Below are positions 42,378-50,702 of a DNA stretch of 64,000 nt, one piece after another. Both the position numbers and the translations under genes were made by a program. This DNA comes from JANMAT01 sp031359995 (GTDB lineage: Bacteria > Actinomycetota > Acidimicrobiia > Acidimicrobiales > Ilumatobacteraceae). Within the stretch, counting starts at the first letter, position 1. Each line of letters opens with the position of its first letter. Under the pieces are notes generated by a model that saw nothing but the letters and a program-made list of their open reading frames with translations, did no database searches and had not been told where the DNA came from. The stretch is from positions 1 to 64,000 of the forward strand of contig JANMAT010000235.1 in the NCBI GenBank assembly GCA_031359995.1, read 5' to 3'.

Positions 42378-43080
42378 GACCGTCCTCTCGATCGAGAACC
42401 TGAACGGCGGCTACGGCCGCAAGCAGGTCGTCTTCGATTGCAGCATGCACGTTGGCCTCGGCGAGATCGTCGGTGTGCTGGGCCACAACGGCAGCGGCAA
42501 GAGCACCACGATCAAGACCGTGCACGGCGTGATCCCGCCGCTCGGTGGCCGCATCCTCTACGACGGTCAGGACACCAAGGGCAACGGCACGCGCACCAAC
42601 GTGCGCAATGGCATGGCCCTCATCCCGTCGGAGCGCTTCGTGTTCCAGGACCTGAGCGTGCTCGACAACCTGCTGCTCGGTGGCGCCAACGAGCCCGACG
42701 TCGACAAGCGGGCCAAGCGGCTCGAGCTGGTGTACCAGCTGTTCCCCATCCTCAAGGAGCGCAGCGAGCAGCTCGCCGGCACCATGTCCGGCGGTCAGCA
42801 GCGCATGGTGAGCCTGGGCCTCGCGCTCATGTCGAGCCCGAAGCTGCTCATGCTCGACGAGCCCTCGCTCGGTCTGGCGCCGACCGTCGTGCAACAGATC
42901 TTCGCCGCGGTGCGTCACCTGGCCGACACCGAAGGTCTGGCCGTGCTGCTGCTCGAGCAGAACGTGGGCCAGGCGCTGCGCATCGTCGATCGCGTGTACG
43001 TCATGCGGTCCGGTCGTGTGCTGCTCGAGGAGACCGTGGAGCAGATGCGGGCCCGCGAGTCCTACTGGGACCTGTTCTGA
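42367..43080 (+). CDS. livF: LivF-type ABC transporter ATPase
   Basis: This 237-residue second ATPase has Walker A LGHNGSGKSTT, signature MSGGQQRMVSLGLAL, Walker B LLMLDEPSLGLAP and LLEQNVGQAL as the H-loop-like region. TTG 42367 is the start that keeps the family N-terminus (TVLSIENLNGGYGRKQVVFD) and overlaps the stop of the fused gene, so it is translationally coupled. With LivH, LivMG and the binding protein it completes the importer. Confidence 0.85.
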   Translation: MAPETVLSIENLNGGYGRKQVVFDCSMHVGLGEIVGVLGHNGSGKSTTIKTVHGVIPPLGGRILYDGQDTKGNGTRTNVRNGMALIPSERFVFQDLSVLDNLLLGGANEPDVDKRAKRLELVYQLFPILKERSEQLAGTMSGGQQRMVSLGLALMSSPKLLMLDEPSLGLAPTVVQQIFAAVRHLADTEGLAVLLLEQNVGQALRIVDRVYVMRSGRVLLEETVEQMRARESYWDLF

Positions 43081-43140
43081 CACCACCTGCACCGACGCAC
43101 CCGAGCGCTCGCCCCTGAACGATCCACTGAAAGGCTCGCT

Positions 43141-43998
43141 GTGGACCTGACCACCACGTTCCGTCTCGATGGCAAGATCGCCATCGTCACCGGTGCCTCC
43201 TACGGCCTCGGCGTTGTCTTCGCCGAGGTGCTGGCCTCGGCGGGCGCCGACGTGGTCGTCACCGCCCGCTCGGTCGACAAGCTGGCCGAGACCAGGGCGA
43301 TGGTCGAAGGCCTCGGTCGGCGGTGCCTGGCCGTGGCCGGCGACATCACCTCGTTCGAGGACTGCGAGCGAGTCGTGGCCGAGACCATGAAGACGTTCGG
43401 CAAGATCGACATCCTGGTCAACAACGCAGGTTGGGCCGACGACCGGCTGCTGCGCACCGAGCGGGCCGAGCCCGAGATGTTCGCCAAGATGGTGAACACC
43501 GACCTCATCGGCCTCTTCTACATGACCCGCGCTGCCGCCCCCGAGATGCTGCGCGACGGCGGTGGCAGCGTGATCAACCTCTCGTCCATCTTCGGCAACG
43601 CCGGCTCCGAGAACCGCACCGCCGGTTACTTCGCAGCCAAGGGTGGCGTGAACCAGCTGACGAAGCTGCTGGCCTGCGAGTGGGGCGACCGCAACCTGCG
43701 CGTGAACGCGCTGGCCCCCAACTTCTTCGTCTCCGAGATGACCCGCACCCTGCTCGAGGAGTCGGGCATGGCCGACTGGATGCGGGGGCGCACGCCGATG
43801 CGCCGCATGGGCGAACTGCCCGAGCTCGTGGGCCCGCTGCTGTTCCTCGCCTCCGACGCGTCGAGCTTCGTCACCGGTGTGGTGCTGAGCGTCGACGGTG
43901 GGTGGAGCGCGAGTGGCGGCTACGCCCAGCTGCCCCAGCCGTGGGACGAGTGGGGCGGCGAGATGAGCACGCCGATCGGCCCGGACACGCCGCGCTGA
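43141..43998 (+). CDS. SDR-family oxidoreductase
   Basis: This 285-residue short-chain dehydrogenase has the cofactor motif TGASYGLG, VNNAGWADD, Ser in NLSSIFGN and catalytic YFAAK; the end reads GVVLSVDGGWSASGG. GTG 43141 is the start, with GAAAGG upstream. It is about 60 bases after LivF and probably the first intracellular enzyme for the imported substrate, acting before the cyclase-family hydrolase. Confidence 0.8.
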   Translation: MDLTTTFRLDGKIAIVTGASYGLGVVFAEVLASAGADVVVTARSVDKLAETRAMVEGLGRRCLAVAGDITSFEDCERVVAETMKTFGKIDILVNNAGWADDRLLRTERAEPEMFAKMVNTDLIGLFYMTRAAAPEMLRDGGGSVINLSSIFGNAGSENRTAGYFAAKGGVNQLTKLLACEWGDRNLRVNALAPNFFVSEMTRTLLEESGMADWMRGRTPMRRMGELPELVGPLLFLASDASSFVTGVVLSVDGGWSASGGYAQLPQPWDEWGGEMSTPIGPDTPR

Positions 43999-44057
43999 CC
44001 GATCCGTACCAAGAACAGTCACTGACAGCACGACCGAACGATCAGAGGGAACCTGCG

Positions 44058-44978
44058 ATGGCACTTGAAGACTTCCGAGCCGTAGGCGAGCGCGTCCGCA
44101 ACTGGGGCAAGTGGGGCGCCGAGGACGAGCGCGGCACGCTGAACTACATCACGCCCGACAGGCTGATCGCCGCGGCGGCGCTGGTGAAGCAGGGCAAGGT
44201 GTTCGACCTGGGCATCCCGTTCGACATCAACGGCCCGCAACCCGGCGGTGGCCGCATCAACCCGGTGCACCTGATGTCGCAGACCGGCGACACCCAGGTC
44301 TTCCCCGGCGGCTTCCGCTACGCCGACGACTACATCTTCATGCCCCTGCAGGGCGCGTCGCAGTGGGACTCGCTGGCCCACGTGTACTACGACGAGAAGC
44401 TCTACAACGGCTTCCCGGCGCGCGGGGTCACCGTCGTCGGCGCCGAGCACTGCTCGATCGACAAGATCGGCAAGGGCGTCGCCGGCAAAGGCGTGCTGCT
44501 CGACCTCGCCCGCGTGAAGGGCGTCGACTGGCTCGACGCCACCTACGCCATCACGCCGGCCGACCTGGAAGCGGCCGAGGCGGCCCACGGCGTGAAGCTC
44601 GGCAGCGGCGACATCATGCTGTTCCGCACCGGCTGGCGGAAGTTCTTCCTCGAGTCGAAGTCGGCCACCGAGTTCATGGCCAGCGAGCCGGGCCTCGGCC
44701 AGGAGTGCTGCGAGTGGCTGGCCGAGCGCGAGGTCGCCGTGGTGGCGTCCGACAACTGGGCCATCGAGGTCCTGCCCGGCCAGAACCCCGACGCCGTCTT
44801 CAACGTGCACATGATCCTGATCCGCGACATGGGCATGACGCTCGGCGAGATCCTCGACTTCGAGGAGCTGGCCGACGACTGCGCCGCCGACGGGGTGTAC
44901 GAGTTCTTCTTCTCGGCGCCGGTGCTGAAGGTCACGGGCGCCGTGGGCTCGCCCATCAACCCGCTGGTCTTCAAGTAG
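44058..44978 (+). CDS. Cyclase-family hydrolase (kynurenine-formamidase-like fold)
   Basis: This 306-residue metal-dependent hydrolase of the cyclase family has the metal/substrate region QGASQWDSLAHVYYDEKLYN and a following VVGAEHCSIDKIGKGVAGKG; the canonical HxGTHxDxP is replaced by QGASQWDSLAH, as in a known subgroup. LGSGDIMLFRTGW and ASDNWAIEVLPG complete the fold. Family members include kynurenine formamidase and ring-opening hydrolases, so it may open a ring of the pathway compound. AGAGGGA precedes ATG 44058. Confidence 0.75.
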   Translation: MALEDFRAVGERVRNWGKWGAEDERGTLNYITPDRLIAAAALVKQGKVFDLGIPFDINGPQPGGGRINPVHLMSQTGDTQVFPGGFRYADDYIFMPLQGASQWDSLAHVYYDEKLYNGFPARGVTVVGAEHCSIDKIGKGVAGKGVLLDLARVKGVDWLDATYAITPADLEAAEAAHGVKLGSGDIMLFRTGWRKFFLESKSATEFMASEPGLGQECCEWLAEREVAVVASDNWAIEVLPGQNPDAVFNVHMILIRDMGMTLGEILDFEELADDCAADGVYEFFFSAPVLKVTGAVGSPINPLVFK

Positions 44979-45018
44979 AAGCGATCACGCGACCGGCGCA
45001 CGCCAGCCCGACGAGCGG

Positions 45019-46023
45019 CTACGGCTTCATGAGCAGCAGGGCGTCGTAGCAGAGCTCGGGAACGCGGCGGCCGCTGCCGGCCATGACGATGCTGCGGAAG
45101 CGGCCGTCGAGGTGCTGGGCCGTCTGGCCGGCCAGGCCGGTGCCCCAGCGCAGCGTGAGCAGCACGCGCCACCAACGGAACCGGGGGTCGTCCCACGTGC
45201 CGCCGGCGCCCTCGTAGCCGGCGCGTAGCTGCTCGACGGTGCCGAGGCCACCGATGGTCAGGTGGTCCTCACCGAAGCGCCACATGCGGGTGCACGTCCA
45301 CGCCGTGTCCTCTGCGGGATCGCCGAGTCGGGACCCCTCCCAATCGAGGATGGCCTGCAGGCCGTCGGGGCCAACGATGATGTTCCCGTTGCGCACGTCG
45401 GTGTGGATGATCGTGATGCGCTCGGGCTCGCTCGGGCGGCGTTCGCGCAGCCAGCGCAGGCCGTAGTCGAACACCGGCTCGGGCTGCAGCAGGTTGGCGA
45501 CCGCCTCTTCGAGCGCGGCGAGCGCCCACGCGATCGGCCGGTCGCCGGCCAGCCTCGGCAGCAACGGCGGCGCCAGCGCCGGATCGATGTGGTGCAGGTG
45601 GGCCAGCCCGGCACCGATCTGCTCGACCACACGGCCGCCGTTGGCGGTGGCCGCCGCCAGGCGCAGCACGCGTCGCGGGATGGTCTCGCCCTCGATGCGG
45701 TCGCTGATGAAGAACGGGCCGCCCACGTAGCTGTGGTCGTGGCAGACGCCGTGGATGTGCGGCGTGGGCACGCCGTGCTCCTCGGCCAGCGTGCGCACGC
45801 CGGCCTCGGTGCCGACGTCGACGATCATGATCTCGAGCGTCGGCAGGATGGTGGCGGCCAACGGCACGACCCGCCCGCCCACGTTGGCGTCGAACAGCAC
45901 GTTGCGCCGGCGGGCACCGGCCGAGCTCTCGCTCAGGTTCGCGACCTGAACAGGCTCGTTCCAGAGCTCGCCGAGCCAGCGGGCCAGCCCGGCCGCGGTG
46001 TCGGCGGCACCAGGGGCGCTCAT
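45019..46023 (-). CDS. APH-family phosphotransferase
   Basis: This 334-residue protein-kinase-like phosphotransferase has an N-lobe start (VANLSESSAGARRRNVLFDA), hinge-like middle, the catalytic loop IIHTDVRNGNIIV (Asp base, Asn) and ILDWEGSRLGDPAEDTAW as the DFG-equivalent. Such proteins phosphorylate small molecules; substrate unknown. It overlaps the small DUF6285-like gene by ATGA, a common pair in Actinomycetota with SDRs and acyl-CoA enzymes nearby, so it may phosphorylate an intermediate of lipid or alcohol metabolism. Confidence 0.8.
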   Translation of the reverse strand: MSAPGAADTAAGLARWLGELWNEPVQVANLSESSAGARRRNVLFDANVGGRVVPLAATILPTLEIMIVDVGTEAGVRTLAEEHGVPTPHIHGVCHDHSYVGGPFFISDRIEGETIPRRVLRLAAATANGGRVVEQIGAGLAHLHHIDPALAPPLLPRLAGDRPIAWALAALEEAVANLLQPEPVFDYGLRWLRERRPSEPERITIIHTDVRNGNIIVGPDGLQAILDWEGSRLGDPAEDTAWTCTRMWRFGEDHLTIGGLGTVEQLRAGYEGAGGTWDDPRFRWWRVLLTLRWGTGLAGQTAQHLDGRFRSIVMAGSGRRVPELCYDALLLMKP

Positions 46024-46391
46024 GCTTCGTCCTCCCACGAGTCGTAGCCCGGCTTGGAGATGCCGAGATCGGCCTTGATCGTGGCCAGCAGGGCGCCGTA
46101 GAGCGCCTGCTGCTCGCCATCGGCCAGCGGTGCGGGGTCGCGCAGCTTGGCGGCCAGGCGGGCCCGCACGTCCTTCATGTCGCCGTTGGTGTCGACGAAG
46201 GCAACCAGCCGCTCGCGCTCGGCGGTGGCGTTGTCGGTGCCGAGCGCCACCTCGCGCTGCACGATGCGCGTCAGGTTGGCCGCCACGCGCACGCGATGCT
46301 GCAACGGGCCGGAGACGGCGTCGAGCACTTCGTGTTCGAGGAGCGAGGCGATGTCCTCGAGGAGCTCCGTGGCCGATGGTCTGTATTGCAC
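46020..46391 (-). CDS. DUF6285-like small helical protein
   Basis: This 123-residue protein is largely helical (RPSATELLEDIASLLEHEVL; QHRVRVAANLTRIVQREVAL). GTG 46391 was chosen because AGGAGG lies about eight bases upstream and homology starts with the YRPSATELL stretch. It belongs to the family I know as DUF6285, usually next to a phosphotransferase of the APH type, with which it overlaps here by ATGA. Function unknown; an accessory subunit is plausible. Confidence 0.7.
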   Translation of the reverse strand: MQYRPSATELLEDIASLLEHEVLDAVSGPLQHRVRVAANLTRIVQREVALGTDNATAERERLVAFVDTNGDMKDVRARLAAKLRDPAPLADGEQQALYGALLATIKADLGISKPGYDSWEDEA

Positions 46392-46402
46392 GATCGTTCC
46401 TC

Positions 46403-47182
46403 CTATCGGGCGAGGTAGCCGCCATCCACGGCGAGCGCATGGCCCACCGTGAAGGTGCTCTCGTCGCTGCACAACCACAACGCCGCCTGGGCGATCTCTT
46501 CCACGACACCGAAGCGCCCCAGCAGGCTGAGCCGGTTGGCCACGTCCTGCGGGTCGCGGCCGCGTCGCTCCATGGCGTTGCGCAGCATCGGGGTGTCGAT
46601 GGCGCCGGGGCAGATCGCGTTGACGCGCACGCCCTGCCCGGCCACCTCGATGGCGGCCGACTTCGTGAGCCCGATCACTGCGTGCTTCGACGCGGTGTAG
46701 GCCGTCTGCCGGGGCTGGGGCCGGTACGAGTTGGTGGAGCCGAAGTTCACGACGGCGCCACCGTTGCCCAGGGCGATCATCGCCCGGATCTCCTCCCGCA
46801 TGCAGAGGAAGACGCCCTTCACGTTGATGGCGAGCACGCGGTCGAAGTTGGCCTCGTCGGTGTCGACGATGGTGGCCGTCTCGTTCTCGATGGCGGCGGC
46901 GTTCACCGCGGCGTCGAGGCGGCCGTAGCCCTCGACCGCGGCGGCCACCATGGAGGCCACATCGGCGGCCTGGGAGACGTCGGTGCGCACGAAGGTGGCC
47001 GTGCCGCCGGCGGCGGTGATGAGCGCGACGGTCTCGTCGCCACCGGCCTGGTTCACATCGGCGGCCACCACCGACGCCCCCTCCTCGGCGAAGGCGGACG
47101 CGATGGCGCGGCCCATGCCGCTGGCGGCACCGGTCACCAACGCGACCTTGCCCGTGAACCGGGCTCGACCCGATGCGCTCAC
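46403..47182 (-). CDS. SDR-family oxidoreductase
   Basis: This 259-residue short-chain dehydrogenase has TGAASGMG, VNAAAIEN (NAAA variant of NNAG), Ser in FGSTNSYRP and catalytic YTASK; the end VGHALAVDGGYLAR is usual. It is the first gene of the minus-strand operon with the DUF6285-like and phosphotransferase genes (11 bases between). It probably oxidises an alcohol or hydroxyacyl compound. Confidence 0.8.
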   Translation of the reverse strand: MSASGRARFTGKVALVTGAASGMGRAIASAFAEEGASVVAADVNQAGGDETVALITAAGGTATFVRTDVSQAADVASMVAAAVEGYGRLDAAVNAAAIENETATIVDTDEANFDRVLAINVKGVFLCMREEIRAMIALGNGGAVVNFGSTNSYRPQPRQTAYTASKHAVIGLTKSAAIEVAGQGVRVNAICPGAIDTPMLRNAMERRGRDPQDVANRLSLLGRFGVVEEIAQAALWLCSDESTFTVGHALAVDGGYLAR

Positions 47183-47226
47183 TCGTCCCCTCGCCCGGCG
47201 TCACGTGACGCCGTCCTGGGGCGAGG

Positions 47227-48236
47227 TTACGAAGGTGGGCCCGCCACCTCAAAGCCCGCGGCCGCCGACGCACCCGCTCGGTCGGCGAGGTCGGGGAAGA
47301 CCTTGGCGACCTTGCCCGTGAGGTAGTCGCCGTAGGTGCCCTGCCACGTGTGGACGCTCGCGCCGTCCCAGCGGTCGCGGGCGTCGTCAGCGCGTCGGTC
47401 GTCGTCGGCCAGCGGCAGCGGTCGGACCGCGGCGTCCCACCCGGGATCGAGGAAGAACGGAAACGACAGGCGGTCGCGACCGCTGGTGTTGCGCACGCGA
47501 TGGGGCGTCGACCGGTAGCGACCGGCGGTCATGCGGTCGAGCATGTCGCCGATGTTCACCACGAGCACCGACGGATCGGGCGGCACCTCGATCCAGCCGC
47601 GCCGGGTCTTCACCTGCAGGCCGCCGCAGTCGTCCTGGGCCAGCAGCGTGATGAGCCCGTAGTCGGTGTGCTCGCCCACGCCCCAGTCGTCACCGGTGCC
47701 GGGTGGGTAGTGGAAGATGCGGAACAGGACCGTGGGGTCGTGCGTGAGGTTGCTCGCGAACCAGTCGGCGTCCAGGCCCAGGCCCTGAGCGAGTCCCGAG
47801 AGCAGCGCCTGCCCGAGCCGCTCCATCTCGTGCATCCATGCGGTGGCGAGCGGCCGCAGCGACGCCGGTTCGGCCGGCCACAGGTTGGCGCCGTGCAGCA
47901 ACCGACCGGCGGCCGGATGCCCGGGGCCGAGCTCACGGCCGAGGTACAGGCCCTCCTTGCGGTCGGGCCGACGGACGTGAGCTCGTCGCCGACGGCGAAC
48001 CAGCCCCGCCAGGCGCGGCCGCCGAGGGCCATGGCGATGGCGGCCTTGTCGGCGTCGGGTTGCGCGAAGAACTGCCGCGCCGACCGGTCGAGATCGTGCA
48101 GCAGTTCGAGGTTCACCCCGTGGTTGGTGACGCAGAAGAAGCCGTCTTCACGGCAGGCGGCGTCGAGGCGGTCGGCGACCGTGGGGGCGGGACCTTCGAG
48201 CAGGAGGCCGACGTCGATGACGGGAAGTGCGTCCAC
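47227..48236 (-). pseudogene. Isopenicillin-N-synthase-like 2OG/Fe(II) oxygenase split by a frameshift
   Basis: The N-terminal frame from 48236 (LPVIDVGLLLEG; REDGFFCVTNHGV; RAWRGWFAVGDELTS) is a family N-terminus. The continuation, GRPDRKEGLYLGREL, then LLHGANLWPAEP, is one frame away: one base seems missing near 47972, because restoring a G in the TCC-GTC stretch rejoins the frames. The C-terminal frame ends at 47227 and carries the iron ligands HTD in GVGEHTDYGLITLLAQDD and the second His in RYRSTPHRVRN, followed by RLSFPFFLDPG. The protein would be a 335-residue oxidase. As written it is broken; a sequencing error is possible. Confidence 0.8.
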
Positions 48237-48289
48237 GATCCCGTCCTAGGGCACGGGAGTGTCGCCGTCAACCGCGCCGTCGGGCGGGG

Positions 48290-49333
48290 TCAGCTGTTGC
48301 TGCCGCCGCCACCCTTGCTGGAGCCGCCGTGGCTGTCGGCGGTGGTGTCAGTGGTGGCGGTGGCCGACGCGTCCTTGGGCTTGTCGGTGGTGGCGGTGGT
48401 CGACTTCGTGGTGACCGCGGTGCTGTCGCCACCGCCGTTCGAGCCGCCGCCCTTGCCCGAGCCGCCGGCCTCGGTGGTGGCCGTGGTGCCCAGCGAGGTG
48501 CTGGCGCCGTCGTCGCTGCCGCCGCCGGTCGAGCCGCCGCCGCTGCCCTTGCCCGAGCCGCTGTCGTCGGTCGTGGCGGTGGAGCCTGCCACCGAGGAGC
48601 CGCCGTGGTCGTCGCCGCCCGTGCCGTCGCCGCCCTGGCCGCCGGTGTCGCTGCGGCCACCTTTGTCGTCGACGGTGGTGGCTGTGGACGTGCCGGTGGA
48701 GGGCCGCGACGAGCCCGAGCTGGCGGCGGTGGAGCCGTTGGCCGACGGGGTCGAGGTACCCGGGACGTTCGTGGTGGGCGTGGTGGTCGACGAGGTGGCC
48801 GCGGTGATGGCGGCCAGGCGGGCCCGGGCGTCGGCGAGGACCTGGTTGGACTCGGCCTGCATGCCGGTGCGCTCGCCGGTGCTCAGCGCGGCCAGCGTCT
48901 TGCCGACCCGGGTGATCGCCTCGGCGACATCGTCGTCCTTGGCCTGCCGCAGGCGCCGCAGGGCATCCTTGGCGTCGGCGAGGGCGGAGGAGTCGACGGG
49001 GAGACCTACGGCCCGGGCCACAGTGCGCACCGGGGCGGGGAGCGCGCCGTTGTTGGTGGCGGCGGCCACGGCGGTGGCGCCCGACAGGGCGACCACACCG
49101 GCGACCGCGCCGGCGGCCACCCGGTGGCGCCAGCGGCGGGCCGACGTGATCGACACGACCGGCGCCGTCGGTCCGGCGGTACCGGTCGTGTCGGCGGCAG
49201 CGGACGTGGTGCGGCCGGCCTGCAGCACCACCTGGCGGAGCGCATCACGCTCGGCCGGGGAGGGCCGGGCTTCGAGATCGGGTCCGATGGCCCGGTTCAG
49301 CGCGTCGAGCAGCTGGTCGTCATCGAGGCTCAT
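48290..49333 (-). CDS. Anti-sigma-like membrane protein with a very long Ser/Thr/Gly tail
   Basis: This 347-residue protein has a cytoplasmic N-terminus of about 68 residues (DDDQLLDALNRAIGPDLEAR), a membrane helix at about 71-91 and a short helical outer part to about 185 (AKDALRRLRQAKDDDVAEAI). About 160 residues of low-complexity Ser/Thr/Gly/Asp follow. One TATTVDDKGG motif in the tail also occurs, repeated, in the neighbouring protein at 49958-50590. The start overlaps the ECF sigma gene by ATGA, so it is the probable anti-sigma partner, although no zinc motif is visible. Confidence 0.65.
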   Translation of the reverse strand: MSLDDDQLLDALNRAIGPDLEARPSPAERDALRQVVLQAGRTTSAAADTTGTAGPTAPVVSITSARRWRHRVAAGAVAGVVALSGATAVAAATNNGALPAPVRTVARAVGLPVDSSALADAKDALRRLRQAKDDDVAEAITRVGKTLAALSTGERTGMQAESNQVLADARARLAAITAATSSTTTPTTNVPGTSTPSANGSTAASSGSSRPSTGTSTATTVDDKGGRSDTGGQGGDGTGGDDHGGSSVAGSTATTDDSGSGKGSGGGSTGGGSDDGASTSLGTTATTEAGGSGKGGGSNGGGDSTAVTTKSTTATTDKPKDASATATTDTTADSHGGSSKGGGGSNS

Positions 49334-49869
49334 CGGTAGATCTCCTGGAAGTGACCGCGGAGGCGATCGAGCGCTCGGGACTGGGCCATGCGGACGGCGC
49401 CGGGCTGCTTGCCCAGCACCGCGGCGACGTCTTCGGCCGAGAGGCCGGCAACGACCCGGAGGTCGAGCACGTCGCGGTCGTCATCCGACAACCGGGTGTA
49501 CGCCTCGCGCATGGCTGCTGCCTCCTCGTCGTTCTCGAGTCCGTCACTGATGTCTTCTACCGGCGGGGGCGCCGGTGCCCTGCGGCCGTCGTCCCGTGCG
49601 GAACGCCGGTGGGTGTCGGCCACCACGTGGCGGCAGATCCCGAACAACCATGCATCGAACCCCGTTCCGGTGGGGTCGAACCGTTCGATCGAGGCGACGG
49701 CCCTGGCCATCGTCTCGGCGACCACGTCGCCGGCCCGTTCCCGACCGACCCGGCGGTTGGCGTACCCGAGGAGCCGGGGGTAGACCGCCACGTAGAGCGT
49801 CTCCCAGGCATCCGGGTCCTGGTGCCGGGCCCGCTCGAGCAGGTCGCCCTTCCCGTCCGCCTCTCGCAT
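49330..49869 (-). CDS. ECF RNA polymerase sigma factor (module 4)
   Basis: This 179-residue sigma factor has region 2 (ETLYVAVYPRLLGYANRRVG; GDVVAETMARAVASIERFD; FDAWLFGICRHVVADTHRRS), a linker and region 4 (LSDDDRDVLDLRVVAGLSAE; DVAAVLGKQPGAVRMAQSRA). ATG 49869 was chosen because the family starts shortly before region 2; the frame upstream is Arg/Thr/Pro-rich readthrough across the terminator. It is coupled by an ATGA overlap to the membrane protein downstream. Confidence 0.85.
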   Translation of the reverse strand: MREADGKGDLLERARHQDPDAWETLYVAVYPRLLGYANRRVGRERAGDVVAETMARAVASIERFDPTGTGFDAWLFGICRHVVADTHRRSARDDGRRAPAPPPVEDISDGLENDEEAAAMREAYTRLSDDDRDVLDLRVVAGLSAEDVAAVLGKQPGAVRMAQSRALDRLRGHFQEIYR

Positions 49870-49909
49870 CAGAGGTAACTCTGCCAGAGCCACGGGGGAC
49901 GTGCCTGCC

Positions 49910-49947
49910 CGTTCGGATCGATCGGTCCGTCCCGACCGATCCGAACG
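49910..49947 (-). terminator. Terminator-like hairpin downstream of the repeat protein
   Basis: CGTTCGGATC...GGTC (49910-49927) pairs with GACC-GATCCGAACG (49934-49947), with a GATC bulge. It lies between the end of the gene at 49958-50590 and the start of the sigma gene, so it would separate the two minus-strand units. Confidence 0.55.
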
Positions 49948-49957
49948 CTGAGCGGGA

Positions 49958-50590
49958 TCAGCCGTGGTCGGCGCCGTCGTCGGTGCCGCCGCCGCCCTTG
50001 CCGCTCTTGCCGCCCTTGTCGTCGACCGACGTGGCGGTGGTGGCGACGCTGCTGCTCGGGGTGCTGCTGGCGGTGGTGCTGCCCGTGGTCGGCATGCTCG
50101 TGCTGGTGCCGTCGTGCCCGTGACCGCTGTGGTCCTCGTTCTCGGTGGCGTCGTCGCCGGCGTTGCCGTGGCCGCTGTTGTCGACCTCGTCGTCGTTGGC
50201 GTCCTCGGTGGCGTCGTCGTCCTTGTCGTCGTCATCGACGGTCGTGGCGGTCGAACCGGCGGTGGTGCCGGCGACCGAGGTGGACGAGCCGGTCGTGGTG
50301 GCCGTGGTGGCCGTGGTGGCGTCGACACCCTTGTCGTCGACCGTGGTGGCCGTGGTGGAGCCCGTGGAGCTGGCCGTGGTGGGGTCGACACCGTCGTCGT
50401 CCACGGAGGTGGCCGTGGTGGCGGCCGAGCTGCTGCTCGTGCTGTCGGCCACGCTGCTCGAGGTGGTGACGACGTCGTCACGGTGCGAACGGGAGGTCAG
50501 GCCGCCGTTGCGGGCGAGGGCGACGGAGCTGAGGCTGATGACGCCGACGAGCGAACCGATGCCGGAGATGACGAGCTTGCGCTTGTTCAT
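49958..50590 (-). CDS. Secreted or membrane-anchored Thr/Ser/Asp-rich repeat protein
   Basis: This 210-residue protein has a short basic start (MNKRKLVISGIG), one hydrophobic helix (SLVGVISLSSVALA) and a long low-complexity outer part. A TATxVDDxG motif recurs: ATSVDDDGVD, ATTVDDKGVD, ATTVDDDDKD and ATSVDDKGGK. The acidic patches could bind cations; the tail is probably unfolded. One copy of the motif (TATTVDDKGG) is also found in the anti-sigma-like protein at 48290-49333. The gene is separated from the sigma operon by a hairpin. Function unknown. Confidence 0.55.
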   Translation of the reverse strand: MNKRKLVISGIGSLVGVISLSSVALARNGGLTSRSHRDDVVTTSSSVADSTSSSSAATTATSVDDDGVDPTTASSTGSTTATTVDDKGVDATTATTATTTGSSTSVAGTTAGSTATTVDDDDKDDDATEDANDDEVDNSGHGNAGDDATENEDHSGHGHDGTSTSMPTTGSTTASSTPSSSVATTATSVDDKGGKSGKGGGGTDDGADHG

Positions 50591-50702
50591 GGTGGTGGGG
50601 TGCCTTCCTGGGCGGAGCTGCAACGCTGAGTACGTCCGCTACATCGCCGCCCGGGTCGCCGTGTCACACCATCCCGCATGTGACGTGTGTCATAGCCCTT
50701 GA

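Noticed and set aside
48290..48700. A CRISPR-like or tandem DNA repeat in the Ser/Thr/Gly-rich region
   Set aside because: The repetition is at the amino-acid level with varied codons and spacing; there are no regular repeat and spacer lengths.
50640..50700. A CRP-like operator (GTCACA...TGTGAC) before the repeat-protein gene
   Set aside because: The arms are short and spaced by 10 bases, unlike TGTGA-N6-TCACA. The match could be chance.
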